Shown: positions 6,273-6,396 of the stretch, piece after piece
How positions within the stretch are numbered: position 1 is the first letter of the stretch
Layout: each line of letters starts with the position of its first letter
Assembly: GCA_031290635.1 (NCBI GenBank)
Contig: JAITNE010000072.1
Span: forward strand, 1 to 6,396
Length of the DNA: 6,396 nucleotides
Reading direction: 5' to 3'
From: Tannerella sp.
GTDB lineage: Bacteria; Bacteroidota; Bacteroidia; Bacteroidales; Tannerellaceae
Program-made: the position numbers and the translations under genes
The notes under the pieces: generated by a model
The model's input: the letters and a program-made list of their open reading frames with translations, nothing else
Told to the model about the DNA's origin: nothing
Database searches by the model: none

Positions 6273-6396
6273 TGAAAGAATTTATCAAGGTTTTACGGCG
6301 GTTTGTGCCGCCTTACAAGAAGTATCTGCAGATGAACGTTGTGTTCAATATTTTGTCGGCTATCTTCAACGTGTTCTCATTTGTGTTGATTATGCC
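6272..6396 (+). CDS. N-terminus of an MsbA-like ABC transporter (permease/ATPase), partial
   Basis: An ATG at 6272-6274 shares its first base with the preceding TAA stop (TAATG) and opens a frame to the window end, giving 41 residues. The protein starts MKEFIKVLRRFVPPYKKYLQ, a basic, amphipathic entry followed by a hydrophobic stretch (about residues 22-41, VVFNILSAIFNVFSFVLIM). This matches my memory of the start of Bacteroidetes fused permease-ATPase exporters annotated as MsbA-like lipid or multidrug transporters, where the phrase RRFVPPYKKYL is typical. The ATPase domain lies outside the window, so substrate and completeness cannot be judged. The one-base overlap suggests translational coupling with the 7TM-HD gene. 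Confidence 0.75.
   Translation, partial: MKEFIKVLRRFVPPYKKYLQMNVVFNILSAIFNVFSFVLIM

Overview
The window looks like chromosomal DNA from a member of the Bacteroidota, most likely a Bacteroidales. The evidence is the gene set (cysteine-free type B ribosomal protein L31, a Bacteroidetes-type Kdo transferase next to gltX, a PgpH-like 7TM-HD protein followed by an MsbA-like ABC transporter), two exact matches to the Bacteroidetes -7 promoter box TAnnTTTG, and A/T-rich leaders without strong Shine-Dalgarno sequences. The genus cannot be fixed from the sequence alone.

Layout. Bases 1-105 are the 3' end of a plus-strand gene whose last residues resemble a bacterial Ig-like (MBG-type) repeat of secreted or surface proteins. 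Its stop overlaps, as ATGA, the start of a 302-residue predicted outer-membrane beta-barrel protein (102-1010). That protein carries a nested IKVDE repeat near its N-terminus and an Arg/Thr-rich linker before the barrel. Then comes rpmE2 (start corrected to 1115) under its own promoter, converging with a minus-strand pair, gltX then waaA (4143 down to 1390), separated by 6 bp and probably one operon. A 101-bp A/T-rich divergent promoter region separates gltX from a plus-strand gene for a PgpH-like cyclic-di-AMP phosphodiesterase candidate (4245-6272). The latter overlaps by one base the start of an ABC transporter gene that runs off the window.

Functionally, the right five-sixths is housekeeping: translation (L31, GluRS), inner-core lipopolysaccharide synthesis (WaaA), probable second-messenger turnover, and an exporter. 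The left sixth is the accessory-looking part: a surface-protein end and a repeat-bearing barrel gene whose C-rich codon use differs by eye from the neighbours. There are no RNA genes, insertion sequences, CRISPR arrays or gene-free stretches over 300 bases. I see no convincing evidence for a new biological system; the repeat-bearing barrel protein is the least explained element.
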